Of a stretch of DNA of 64,000 nt, positions 9,517 through 17,268 are shown piece by piece. The notes under the pieces were generated by a model. It saw only the letters and a program-made list of their open reading frames with translations, was not told the DNA's origin and did not search any database. This stretch comes from Psychrobacter sp. NG254 (lineage in GTDB: Bacteria > Pseudomonadota > Gammaproteobacteria > Pseudomonadales > Moraxellaceae): the NCBI RefSeq assembly GCF_015277735.1, contig NZ_JADHDA010000003.1:310001-374000 (forward strand), read 5' to 3'. How positions within the stretch are numbered: position 1 is the first letter of the stretch; each line of letters begins with the position of its first letter. The position numbers and the translations under genes were made by a program.

Positions 9517-10275
9517 TTATACGTAATGTACAAACTGTGTCTGATCAAAGCGGAATTGGCTGTTATAAACACCGTTATCAGCACGTTCGCCAGCACCAAT
9601 CATCATAATGATATGTTGATCGCTGCCTAACTTTAGCAATCGCTTCATGGCAGGCTCATCGAAGCCGCCCATGGCACAGCTGTCAAAACCATGAGCACGT
9701 AGTGCTAGCATCAGGTTTTCGGCGGCAAGCGAGGTGTTATTGGTTGCCCAGTTTTTGGTATCTTCAAAGGTATAGTAAGGCGATTTTATTGGGCCTTTTA
9801 CCCGTCTAACCACTTGCGTCGCGCCCCATTTTGCGGCCGAAACCACATTGGCCGGTCCTCGCAAAAAGTCCATCGTGACGACTTTGGTGTAGTAGTCTTT
9901 CACTTTCTTTGGCACTGGCTGGTCAGGGTATTCGCGCAGTACTTGCTGGGCGTGATCTTGCCAAACATCGGTACGAGCAACGATTGCGATTAAGCGTGCT
10001 GCTGTTTTTGCAGCGTTTTGATTCATGCAGTTTTTGATGGCACGTTTGCGATTGTCAGCATCATCGATAACATAAAACTCCCACGGCTGTAGGTTGCTAG
10101 AGTTCGGCGCTAGCATAGCCAAACGCAGACAGTCTGCTAGCACATCGTCAGGTATTGGCGTATCAGTGAAGCGGCGTACTGAGCGGCGCGACTCTACAAT
10201 ATCGCGAAACGCTTGAAGCTGCGGCGTATGAGTGGGCGTGGCAACGCTGTCTGTATTATCGGTGTTGGTGGTCAT
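9517..10275 (-). CDS. Nitroreductase-family FMN oxidoreductase
   Basis: The protein matches the nitroreductase fold: ESRRSVRRFTDTPIPDDV (FMN phosphate-binding Arg cluster), MLAPNSSNLQPWEFYVID, and a C-terminal DSCAMGGFDEPAMKRLL block. Such enzymes reduce nitro or quinone substrates, or other unsaturated bonds, with NAD(P)H and FMN. I chose the ATG at 10275 because GGAT lies 8 bases upstream and the preceding residues are Asn/Thr-rich filler; the same frame continues upstream to a GTG at 10332. It sits between gcvH and gcvP on the same strand, an unusual place, with no obvious role in glycine cleavage. Confidence 0.85.
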   Translation of the reverse strand: MTTNTDNTDSVATPTHTPQLQAFRDIVESRRSVRRFTDTPIPDDVLADCLRLAMLAPNSSNLQPWEFYVIDDADNRKRAIKNCMNQNAAKTAARLIAIVARTDVWQDHAQQVLREYPDQPVPKKVKDYYTKVVTMDFLRGPANVVSAAKWGATQVVRRVKGPIKSPYYTFEDTKNWATNNTSLAAENLMLALRAHGFDSCAMGGFDEPAMKRLLKLGSDQHIIMMIGAGERADNGVYNSQFRFDQTQFVHYV

Positions 10276-10332
10276 ATTGGGATCCATGCTGGGAGTTGGG
10301 TTATCGGTATGAGATCGTGTTTTCAGATTCAC

Positions 10333-10719
10333 TATGACAAATGCCTGTTTAATAGGCTTTGCACCAGTGGTGACGATTCAATGTGACAACGCTTGAGAGC
10401 AATAACATCGGGCGATAATGATTGGTGACGGTCTATATATAAAGCTGCTTTCAAATAATAAGCGTATCCAATGAGCAGATGCTTTTGATAAGAAAGGGTT
10501 TTCAAATAGGGGGTATGGATACCAGTCAGTACCAGTATCCAAAATAATTAGTTAGGTCTCATATCTTATAAGCGCGAGTGTCTTACCAGTGCTAATTTCT
10601 TACAAATACTAGTGCAGCGGCAAATAGCGATGTACTTTGATTATCGCTATTCGCTATTCGCTATTCGCTATTCGCTATTCGCTATTCGCTATTCGCTATT
10701 CGCTGAGAGCATGCTTAGC
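10333..10719. other. Intergenic gap between gcvH and the nitroreductase gene
   Basis: It contains the heptanucleotide tandem array at 10644-10704 and a small hairpin (TGGATAC 10516-10522 with GTATCCA 10535-10541). I see no ORF and no T-rich terminator after gcvH, so transcripts may read through. Confidence 0.5.
10644..10704. repeat. 7-bp tandem repeat (TCGCTAT), 8 full copies plus a partial one
   Basis: Perfect direct repeats of TCGCTAT run from 10644 to 10699, followed by TCGCT. The array starts 16 bases beyond the gcvH stop codon, in non-coding DNA. Arrays of this kind often vary in copy number between strains. Confidence 0.97.
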
Positions 10720-11100
10720 TTATAGGTCGCTTTCGTACTCATCAGCTGTCAACAGTGCTTCGTAGTCAGCGATGTTGTCAGGCTTCATTCTAAAGAACCA
10801 ACCTTCGCCGTATGGGTCAGAGTTGATGATTTCAGGATCGTCTTCTAGGCCTTCATTGATAGCAACCACTTCACCTGAGATCGGTGCATAAACGTCAGAA
10901 GCCGCTTTTACTGATTCAACAACAGAGATTTCGTCATCGACAGCGATGATGTCGCCCACATCTGGCAATTCAACGAATACCACATCACCCAATAGGTCTT
11001 GAGCATGGTCTGTGATACCAACAGTGATCGTACCGTCGTCTTCTAAGCGTAACCACTCGTGGCTGGCAATATATTTTAGATCTGCTGGGATGTTGCTCAT
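10720..11100 (-). CDS. gcvH: Glycine cleavage system H protein
   Basis: A small lipoyl carrier of 126 residues, normal for the family. It shuttles the aminomethyl group between GcvP, GcvT and the lipoamide dehydrogenase. The lipoyl-lysine is in [19 protein letters not shown], and the N-terminal [30 protein letters not shown]-type block and EGWFFRMK are present. AGGAGAGAG precedes the ATG at 11100. It lies 69 bases downstream of gcvT and is expected to be co-transcribed with it under the glycine riboswitch. Confidence 0.97.
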   Translation of the reverse strand: MSNIPADLKYIASHEWLRLEDDGTITVGITDHAQDLLGDVVFVELPDVGDIIAVDDEISVVESVKAASDVYAPISGEVVAINEGLEDDPEIINSDPYGEGWFFRMKPDNIADYEALLTADEYESDL

Positions 11101-11169
11101 GGTCTCTCTCCTAAGTGATAGAGGTTAATTAACAAAAGTAATGGAAGCCAATAATAGAATTTATAGTGC

Positions 11170-12363
11170 CTACGAGTCAAACTGCTGTTTGCCATTACGG
11201 ACAAAAGGCAGCTTAAGTACGCGTACGTCAACGAATTTACCTTTGCCGCGTAGATCGACCTGTACATTATCATCGTCTGATAAGCTGGCAGGAACACGGG
11301 CAATCGCGATTGAGTTTTTTAGGCTAGGAGAGAATGTACCACTGGTGATAATGCCAGTTTGTTCATTGTCTGTGCCTTGATTGATGGTGACCGTCATGCC
11401 TTCACGTAACACGCCGCGTGTCGTCAATAGCAGACCCACTTGCTTCATAGCCGTGTTGTCATCTTTTGACTGCTTACGTTTGCTGACTAGGGCTTCGCGG
11501 CCGACAAACTCGCGCTCGTCTTTAAGTGCAAGCGTCCAGCCCATGTTGCACTCATAAGGACTGATGGTTTCGTCCATGTCATGACCATACAGGTTCATAC
11601 CCGCTTCCATACGCAAGGTATCACGTGCGCCAAGACCAGCAGGTTTGATGCCATTCTCTTTTAATTGCTCAAAGAAAGCAGGCGCATCATCGGCATGCAT
11701 AATGACTTCGACACCATCTTCACCAGTATAACCAGTACGAGCCACGAACCAATCAGTGCCTTCGATATCGGTCAAGTCAGCCCCAACGAAAGGCTTAAGT
11801 GCTGCCAAGGTGTCGGCCCAGCTTGGTTTGGCTTGAGCCAGTTTTGCAATAGCATTTGGACCTTGCACGGCAAGCATAGCAAGCTCAGGACGCTCGGTAA
11901 TCTCAATATCAAAGCCTTCAGCGACTTTGTTAAACTGTGTTAAGTCTTTATCACGAGTGGCTGCGTTAGAGACGATGCGGTATTCGGTTTCATCAGCATT
12001 GGTCAGATATACGATCAAATCATCGATGACACCGCCTTGCTCATTGAGCATACCAGAGTACAGTGCTTTACCAGGTGTGGTGAGTTTGTTGACATCGTTG
12101 GCGAGCAGTTTCTGTAGCCATGCTTTGGTATCAGCGCCTTTGATATCGGTCACAACCATATGTGAGACATCAAACATACCCGCATCTGTGCGTACGGCTT
12201 CGTGCTCTTCGATTTGTGAGCCGTAATGAATCGGCAATTCCCAACCAGAGAAGTCGACCAGCTTGCCCTCACTATCAATGTGAGACTGGTAAAAAGGGGT
12301 GCGCTGAGGGGCTTGGCTTTGCTCGTTTTGAGAAGTGATGTCTTGAGAATGGGTATCAGTCAT
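11170..12363 (-). CDS. gcvT: Aminomethyltransferase, glycine cleavage T protein
   Basis: The T protein transfers the C1 unit from aminomethyl-GcvH to tetrahydrofolate and releases ammonia. It has 397 residues, slightly longer than usual because of a roughly 20-residue Gln/Ser-rich N-terminal extension before [23 protein letters not shown]. Family marks are [47 protein letters not shown] and, at the end, [28 protein letters not shown] precedes the ATG at 12363. It is the first gene of the gcv group, directly downstream of the riboswitch leader. Confidence 0.97.
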   Translation of the reverse strand: MTDTHSQDITSQNEQSQAPQRTPFYQSHIDSEGKLVDFSGWELPIHYGSQIEEHEAVRTDAGMFDVSHMVVTDIKGADTKAWLQKLLANDVNKLTTPGKALYSGMLNEQGGVIDDLIVYLTNADETEYRIVSNAATRDKDLTQFNKVAEGFDIEITERPELAMLAVQGPNAIAKLAQAKPSWADTLAALKPFVGADLTDIEGTDWFVARTGYTGEDGVEVIMHADDAPAFFEQLKENGIKPAGLGARDTLRMEAGMNLYGHDMDETISPYECNMGWTLALKDEREFVGREALVSKRKQSKDDNTAMKQVGLLLTTRGVLREGMTVTINQGTDNEQTGIITSGTFSPSLKNSIAIARVPASLSDDDNVQVDLRGKGKFVDVRVLKLPFVRNGKQQFDS

Positions 12364-12501
12364 AACAAATCCTTATGTGTACATCAGTGGTACTCGGTAG
12401 AGTAGGCCTTGATGCGCAACGTAAAAGTAGCGAGAAGCAATATTGCAAGGTGCAAATATTACATCAAAGGGTGACACAGAAAACAAAGATGAAGACATGA
12501 G

Positions 12502-12528
12502 CCAAACGGACGCTAAACGTCGGTTTGG
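12502..12528 (-). promoter_or_regulatory. Stable hairpin in gcvT leader, possible riboswitch expression platform
   Basis: CCAAACGGACG pairs with CGTCGGTTTGG with one mismatch (11 positions). It lies just downstream, in the gcvT sense, of the second glycine aptamer. There is no T tract, so if it is the expression platform it is not a simple terminator. Confidence 0.45.
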
Positions 12529-12539
12529 GCAGTAGCCCT

Positions 12540-12672
12540 ATCTGTCCTGTGACCTGAGATTTTCAACACGAATCATCATTAATGGGCAGTTGTATGAGCC
12601 CTACAGCTGATGATAGCGTATTTTCTCCCCTTCGGTGGGTAAGACGTCGTCCGTGCTTACCACTCTCCAGAT
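12540..12672 (-). ncRNA. Glycine riboswitch, aptamer II
   Basis: Read on the minus strand it shows GGAGAGTGG, then CACCGAAGGGGAGAAA, then CTCAGGTCACAGGACAG. These are the conserved strings of the glycine aptamer, in the normal order, closed by ATCTG/CAGAT. It lies upstream of gcvT and is expected to bind glycine and raise gcv expression. Confidence 0.9.
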
Positions 12673-12738
12673 TTGTTATGCCTTATGTTTGAAGATGTAG
12701 TGCGCTATAGGCATCATACGACCAAACAAAAATGACAT

Positions 12739-12873
12739 GCGTTTTTCAGTCCTTTTACCTGAGCGATTGGCAGGGTGGATGCGCCTTCGGTGGCTTGTAG
12801 CAATTGATGTTTTTGTATGACCAATGCGGTTTAATACAAAATCTATGCTTACAAACGCTCTCCTGAAAAACGC
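12739..12873 (-). ncRNA. Glycine riboswitch, aptamer I
   Basis: The minus strand reads CAGGAGAGCG, then GCCACCGAAGGCGCA, then CTCAGGTAAAAGGACTG. The P1 stem is an 11-bp perfect pairing (GCGTTTTTCAG with CTGAAAAACGC). It precedes aptamer II by 66 bases, giving the tandem architecture known for this riboswitch class. Confidence 0.9.
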
Positions 12874-13122
12874 TTTTATTATGAAAGGTTCAAAGCGCTT
12901 TTACAAGTCATCAACGCCATTAAAATAAATAAATTTGGCAAAAATAACGTTTTGCTAGGATAGTCCGCTAAATAAGATGTATTTTATAATAGTATTTTCT
13001 CTCTTAATCAGCATGTCACCTGCATTTTTTGACAAAAATTACGATAGCAAAACGCAAAGCGACTACTGGTATTTGCGTGAAATATGCTAACCTACGGCCA
13101 TAGTTTCTGATAGGTGATTTTT
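12874..13122. other. Divergent promoter region of gcvT leader and ycgL
   Basis: AT-rich gap between the riboswitch and ycgL. It must contain the gcv promoter (minus) and the ycgL promoter (plus). No clean sigma-70 pair stood out for either. Confidence 0.4.
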
Positions 13123-13443
13123 ATGCATTGTGATATTTATAAGTTTCCCAAACATGACGATATGTACGTCTATATCGCTCGTCCCGATTATCCTAATGAT
13201 ACCGATGAGATCAAGGACTGGCTTGGCGTGTTACCAAAAGACTTTCGTGCAGGCTTAGGTCGTAGCAAGTTTGTCATGCATCTGGATTTGGCGACAACGG
13301 CTACGCTTGCTCGTGTCAATAAGGAAGAGGTACTGGCCAAGCTACAATCACAAGGCTACTTTGTGCAGATGCCGCCGCAGGATGTCATGCGCCGCCAAGC
13401 TGAGCTACGCGCCCGTGAAGCGCAAGATAATATTTACGACTAG
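13123..13443 (+). CDS. ycgL: YcgL domain-containing protein
   Basis: A 106-residue protein of the YcgL family (small, cytoplasmic, function not established). Family wording: MHCDIYKFPKHDDMYVYIARP at the N-terminus, LPKDFRAGLGRSKFVMHLDL in the middle and AKLQSQGYFVQMPPQDVM at the end. The start is the ATG at 13123, with TAGGTG seven bases upstream; a GTG nine bases earlier overlaps that site and is less likely. In related bacteria ycgL often sits near rnd, but here they are about 8 kb apart. Confidence 0.85.
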   Translation: MHCDIYKFPKHDDMYVYIARPDYPNDTDEIKDWLGVLPKDFRAGLGRSKFVMHLDLATTATLARVNKEEVLAKLQSQGYFVQMPPQDVMRRQAELRAREAQDNIYD

Positions 13444-13821
13444 TAGCGCTATAGCCGAATCATTAGGTTTATATAGGGTGTGTGGCAAGTTGGTTTTGAG
13501 CGTTGTTGATAGACTGAGAAAGACGCTATAGTTGATTCAGTTTAAAAGACAGTCAAGGCAACCGAGTGTAGATGTATAGGTGATACTTCAAGTGAGGTTA
13601 ACGCTGTCCTTCTTTTATAGAGGATTGACTATATAACACATTTGGTCACATGCATTTAGGCATAGAGTCATGATAAACTGGCAGTCACGAAATCCATATA
13701 GAGACGTGCGTCATGTGCGCGTCGATGATGTATTCGGTCTTATTTGAGTGCTGTAAAACGTACCCTATGCCGCTTGGCACACAACGTGTCACCGATGACA
13801 AACGCAGGTAATTAAATACGC
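13444..13821. other. Intergenic gap holding repeat copy C
   Basis: 378 bases. The dispersed repeat occupies 13527-13633; the rest shows no recognisable ORF or terminator. Confidence 0.45.
13527..13633. repeat. Dispersed intergenic repeat, copy C (reverse orientation to B and D)
   Basis: Ends are TATAGTT and GACTATA. Its reverse complement begins TATAGTCAATCCTCTATAAA, like copies B and D, and shares the CACTCGG(C/T)T(T/G)CCTTG segment near the other end; the middle is diverged. Confidence 0.7.
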
Positions 13822-14421
13822 ATGGACTGGTTAAAAAATATCTTACACAGCTTACCGTTAGAATCTATCAGTGACATTCTCGGTGAGATTGCCATTTGGT
13901 GGGGCCAAATGGTAAAGGATGTCCCACCTGCCGATCTGCCAATGTATGCTTATCTTGGCGGCGCTATTTTGGTATTGGTCTTATGGGTGCTGGTCGCTCG
14001 AGTATTGCCCAAGCCGCTAGGCGGAATGAGTTGGATGATTCTGTTTGCAGTGTTATTGGCACCCGGTACGGCGCTTGGTGATCCAAGTGAGCTGGCACCA
14101 GCCAGTATCAGCGTGGTTTACGGCATTATGATGAAAGACTATGCTGGCGCTATAGCCAGTATGTTGCCTATCTTGGTGGTATTGGTCGCAGGCTTGTTTG
14201 TCGGGTTTGTATGGCAGCTGATACGTAGCGCATTTGCTTCTAGCTTAGACAAAGCCCGTAGCCGCAGCGCAGAAGATACACAAGCAACGTTGCAAATGAC
14301 GACAGGTAGTTATTTACCAGAAGGCGCTAGCGTAACCGAACAGCCTGAAACCAATGTGAGCTTAAAAAAAGAAAGTACATTGGCCAAAAATCCTAAGAAT
14401 GATATGTCTAACAAGCAGTAA
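13822..14421 (+). CDS. Membrane protein of unknown function
   Basis: A 199-residue protein with about three hydrophobic segments: near residues 43-62 (YLGGAILVLVLWVLVARVLP), 68-84 (MSWMILFAVLLAPGTAL) and 112-135 (ASMLPILVVLVAGLFVGFVW). A polar, charged C-terminal tail of about 60 residues follows and probably lies in the cytoplasm. I do not recognise the family. It precedes the MoxR/VWA pair on the same strand, but a terminator and about 290 bases separate them, so a link is only possible. The ATG at 13822 has a distant AGGTAA upstream. Confidence 0.7.
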   Translation: MDWLKNILHSLPLESISDILGEIAIWWGQMVKDVPPADLPMYAYLGGAILVLVLWVLVARVLPKPLGGMSWMILFAVLLAPGTALGDPSELAPASISVVYGIMMKDYAGAIASMLPILVVLVAGLFVGFVWQLIRSAFASSLDKARSRSAEDTQATLQMTTGSYLPEGASVTEQPETNVSLKKESTLAKNPKNDMSNKQ

Positions 14422-14476
14422 AAAATTCTAAGTATTTAGAAAATACCGTTATCTTAATAGATCTTAATACTCAAAT

Positions 14477-14504
14477 AAAAAGACACCAATGCGTGTCTTT
14501 TTTT
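14477..14504 (+). terminator. Terminator after the membrane-protein gene
   Basis: AAAAAGACAC pairs with GTGTCTTTTTTT around a 6-base loop, followed by T residues. Confidence 0.8.
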
Positions 14505-14711
14505 ATGTCGAAAGGTTTATCCACTATATAAAAAACTGGGGGTTGTTCGCCATACATAACATTTGTTAATAATGGCGAACGCATGAGTATTTTGGCAATG
14601 CCTCAGGCTGTGCTAATCTAATTTGATAACCAGCTATTTCTAGATGATTACTTCGCCTGTTTGTGACCTATTTATCTATAACAATAACTCAACCATAACT
14701 GAGATTTGACT

Positions 14712-15575
14712 ATGAGTACGACTGACACGACTAAAAAAAGCTTCACTGGCACACAAAGCTATATTGCCACAGATGATTTACAACTGGCAGTCAATGCCGC
14801 TATTACGTTGCAAAAGCCGCTACTGATCAAAGGTGAGCCGGGCACCGGTAAGACATTACTGGCCGAAGAAGTTGCCGAGAGTTTAGGTATGCCGCTCATC
14901 ACGTGGCACGTCAAATCGACGACTAAGGCTGAGCAGGGTCTGTATGAATATGATGCAGTGTCACGCCTGCGGGATTCGCAGTTGGGCGATGATAAGGTCT
15001 ATGACATTGCCAACTATATCAAACCAGGTAAGCTATGGGATGCGTTTACCAGTAAAGAGCGTACGGTACTATTGATTGATGAGATTGACAAAGCAGATAT
15101 CGAGTTTCCAAACGATCTGCTGCATGAGCTAGATAAAATGTCGTTTTATGTGTATGAAACGGGCGAAACCATCACCGCAGCGCAGCGCCCAGTGGTGATC
15201 ATTACATCGAATAATGAAAAAGAGTTGCCGGATGCATTTTTGCGTCGTTGTTTCTTCCATTATATTGACTTCCCAGAAGAAGAAACCATGCGTCAAATCA
15301 TTGAGGTGCATTTTCCTGATATCCAAGAAAAACTGGTCAATAACGCACTCGATATCTTTTATAAGCTGCGTAATATTCAAGGTCTTAAAAAGCCACCATC
15401 AACGTCTGAATTGGTCGATTGGTTAACGCTATTACTCGCTGACGATATGGCGCAAGAAGAGCTAGAAGAAAATCTGCGTGGTGAAAAGTCTATTCCACCA
15501 CTATATGGTGCGCTGCTTAAAAACGAGGCCGATGTGAGTCTATTGCAGCGCTTTGCCAATATGATGCGTCGCTAG
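14712..15575 (+). CDS. MoxR-family AAA+ ATPase
   Basis: An AAA+ ATPase of the MoxR type, 287 residues from the ATG at 14712. Walker A is GEPGTGKT near residue 47, Walker B is LLIDEIDKAD near 117-126, sensor 1 is VVIITSNNEKELPDAFLRRC, and the arginine-finger region follows. MoxR proteins act as chaperone-like ATPases together with a partner carrying a VWA domain, and the next gene encodes exactly such a partner. Which enzyme or complex this pair matures is not shown by the neighbours. The frame also contains a TTG six bases earlier. Confidence 0.92.
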   Translation: MSTTDTTKKSFTGTQSYIATDDLQLAVNAAITLQKPLLIKGEPGTGKTLLAEEVAESLGMPLITWHVKSTTKAEQGLYEYDAVSRLRDSQLGDDKVYDIANYIKPGKLWDAFTSKERTVLLIDEIDKADIEFPNDLLHELDKMSFYVYETGETITAAQRPVVIITSNNEKELPDAFLRRCFFHYIDFPEEETMRQIIEVHFPDIQEKLVNNALDIFYKLRNIQGLKKPPSTSELVDWLTLLLADDMAQEELEENLRGEKSIPPLYGALLKNEADVSLLQRFANMMRR

Positions 15576-15620
15576 CCTGTCAGCATTAGAGGGCAACTCA
15601 ACTGCCTTGTCATCATGGCT

Positions 15621-15642
15621 TGAGCCTATCAATACTAGGCTC
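15621..15642. other. Small palindrome between the MoxR and VWA genes
   Basis: TGAGCCTA and TAGGCTCA form an 8-bp stem with a 6-base loop. There is no T tract, so it is not an obvious terminator; it may mark an RNA processing or pausing site between the pair. Confidence 0.35.
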
Positions 15643-15680
15643 AGTCATAACCCAATCAGCCAATAAGTGATGCGACTCTT

Positions 15681-16904
15681 ATGTTTATTAAACTGTTTTA
15701 TACCTTGCGTACTTACGGCGTGCCAGTCAGTACGCGTGAGCTGCTTGATCTAAATGCTGCGCTTGAGCAGGGTTTGATGATGCAGCCGCACCCAGAAGAC
15801 CCAAGCCTGACCACCTTTGCCAGTCGCGAAGACATGTATCGATTGATTCGGCTATGTATGGTCAAAGATGAGCGCCATTTTGATAAATTTGATCGTGCGA
15901 TGGCGGATTATTTCGAAGGTGCCGACAGTTTGGATATGGAGGAGCTATTGGCTAAGCTGACGGACGTGCCTAAGGAATGGTTGGATTTAAAGCTTGATCC
16001 GAAAAACTTAACAGAAGAGCAGCGTCGACTACTCAAAAAATATGGCTCGCTAGAGGAGCTGATGAAGGCTTTAGAAGAGCGTCTGAAAGAGCAAAAGGAG
16101 CGTCATCAAGGTGGCAGCAAATGGGTTGGCACAGGTGGCACATCACCATTTGGTGCCTATGGCGATCATCCAGAAGGCGTTCGGGTCGGTGGCGAGTCAC
16201 GTAAGCGCAGCGCTGCCAAAGTCTGGGAGCAGCGTAAGTATCGCAATTTAGACGACGATAGTCAGCTTGGTACGCGTCAAATTCAGATGGCGCTACGCAA
16301 TCTACGCCAGTTTGCACGTACTGGCAGTGCTGATGAGCTTGATATCAAAGAGACCATTAGGCGTACAGCGAAGAAAGGCGTGCTCGATATACATATGCAG
16401 GCGGAGCGCCGCAACCGTGTGAAAGTGCTGATGCTGTTTGATGTGGGCGGTAGTATGGACGTCCATGTCGAAGCGCTTGAAAAACTATTTTCTGCGGCAA
16501 AAAATGAGTTTAAAACCTTAGAGTTCTTTTATTTTCACAACTGTCTTTATGATTATGTGTGGAAAGACAATAACCGTCGTCATAGCGCACCGATGCCAAC
16601 GTATGAGCTGCTGAATAAGTATGGGCGGGAGTATCGAGTTATATTTGTGGGTGATGCATCAATGTCGCCATATGAGTTGATGACGGTGGGCGGCAGTGTC
16701 GAGTATATGAATAACGAGGCGGGTATCGTATGGCTGAAACGGGTACTGGATCATTTTGATAAAGTCGCTTGGCTCAATCCGGAAAATCCTACATATTGGC
16801 AATATACTCAAACCATCGTTGAAATCAAAAAACTCGTGGATAACAAGATGTATCCGATGACCTTGCATGGCGTGGAAGAGATGACCAGTTACTTGGCACG
16901 ATAG
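15681..16904 (+). CDS. VWA (CoxE-like) domain protein, MoxR partner
   Basis: A 407-residue protein. The N-terminal part is helical and acidic (STRELLDLNAALEQGL, KDERHFDKFDRAMADYF), with a Lys/Glu-rich coiled stretch near residues 110-140 and a Gly-rich linker. A von Willebrand A-like domain starts near residue 250 with the MIDAS-like MLFDVGGSMD. The first Ser of the usual DxSxS is Gly here, a form I believe is common in this subfamily. It lies 105 bases downstream of the MoxR ATPase and is expected to form a functional pair with it. A metal-dependent adhesion site probably mediates substrate or partner binding. Confidence 0.88.
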   Translation: MFIKLFYTLRTYGVPVSTRELLDLNAALEQGLMMQPHPEDPSLTTFASREDMYRLIRLCMVKDERHFDKFDRAMADYFEGADSLDMEELLAKLTDVPKEWLDLKLDPKNLTEEQRRLLKKYGSLEELMKALEERLKEQKERHQGGSKWVGTGGTSPFGAYGDHPEGVRVGGESRKRSAAKVWEQRKYRNLDDDSQLGTRQIQMALRNLRQFARTGSADELDIKETIRRTAKKGVLDIHMQAERRNRVKVLMLFDVGGSMDVHVEALEKLFSAAKNEFKTLEFFYFHNCLYDYVWKDNNRRHSAPMPTYELLNKYGREYRVIFVGDASMSPYELMTVGGSVEYMNNEAGIVWLKRVLDHFDKVAWLNPENPTYWQYTQTIVEIKKLVDNKMYPMTLHGVEEMTSYLAR

Positions 16905-16919
16905 TTTTGACGTTTATGC

Positions 16920-17026
16920 TATAGTCAGTCCTCTATAAACTAGATATGGTGTCAGTCTCGTTTAGTCTACTACTTGTAGTACTTTCACTCGCCTTCCGTG
17001 TATCCAAATTATATTGAATCGACTAT
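16920..17026. repeat. Dispersed intergenic repeat, copy D
   Basis: Ends are TATAGTC and GACTATC, with the perfect internal palindrome TACTACTTGTAGTA. It is nearly the same as copy B over about 107 bases. It lies just after the VWA stop. Confidence 0.8.
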
Positions 17027-17064
17027 CACTTATAAAATCTATTAGTTCTGATTGAATCCTTATG

Positions 17065-17103
17065 AAAGCAGCCGTTATGACAACATAATGGCTGCTTTTT
17101 TTT
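17065..17103 (+). terminator. Terminator after the MoxR/VWA pair
   Basis: AGCAGCCGTTATG pairs with CATAATGGCTGCT (13 positions, one G-U) around ACAA, followed by seven or more T residues. Confidence 0.9.
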
Positions 17104-17158
17104 GTTTAAAAATAAGCAGTATGACAATTCGGCATTGGTATGCTGAGTAAAACATGAT

Positions 17159-17181
17159 AAGATTCATTTAAAATGAATCTT
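17159..17181 (+). promoter_or_regulatory. NsrR-like operator upstream of hmp
   Basis: A perfect 11-1-11 inverted repeat: AAGATTCATTT, A, then AAATGAATCTT. It matches the known arrangement and most bases of the NsrR half-site (AAGATGCATTT type). NsrR is a nitric-oxide-sensing Fe-S repressor of hmp in enterobacteria. The palindrome is seen; the regulator is inferred. Confidence 0.75.
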
Positions 17182-17268
17182 ATAGGTGTTCTTATTTAAG
17201 ATGTTTACTTAAAGATTCTTATCTCCTGTTTTTTAATATATCCATTCGACCACACACTGAGAAATAAC

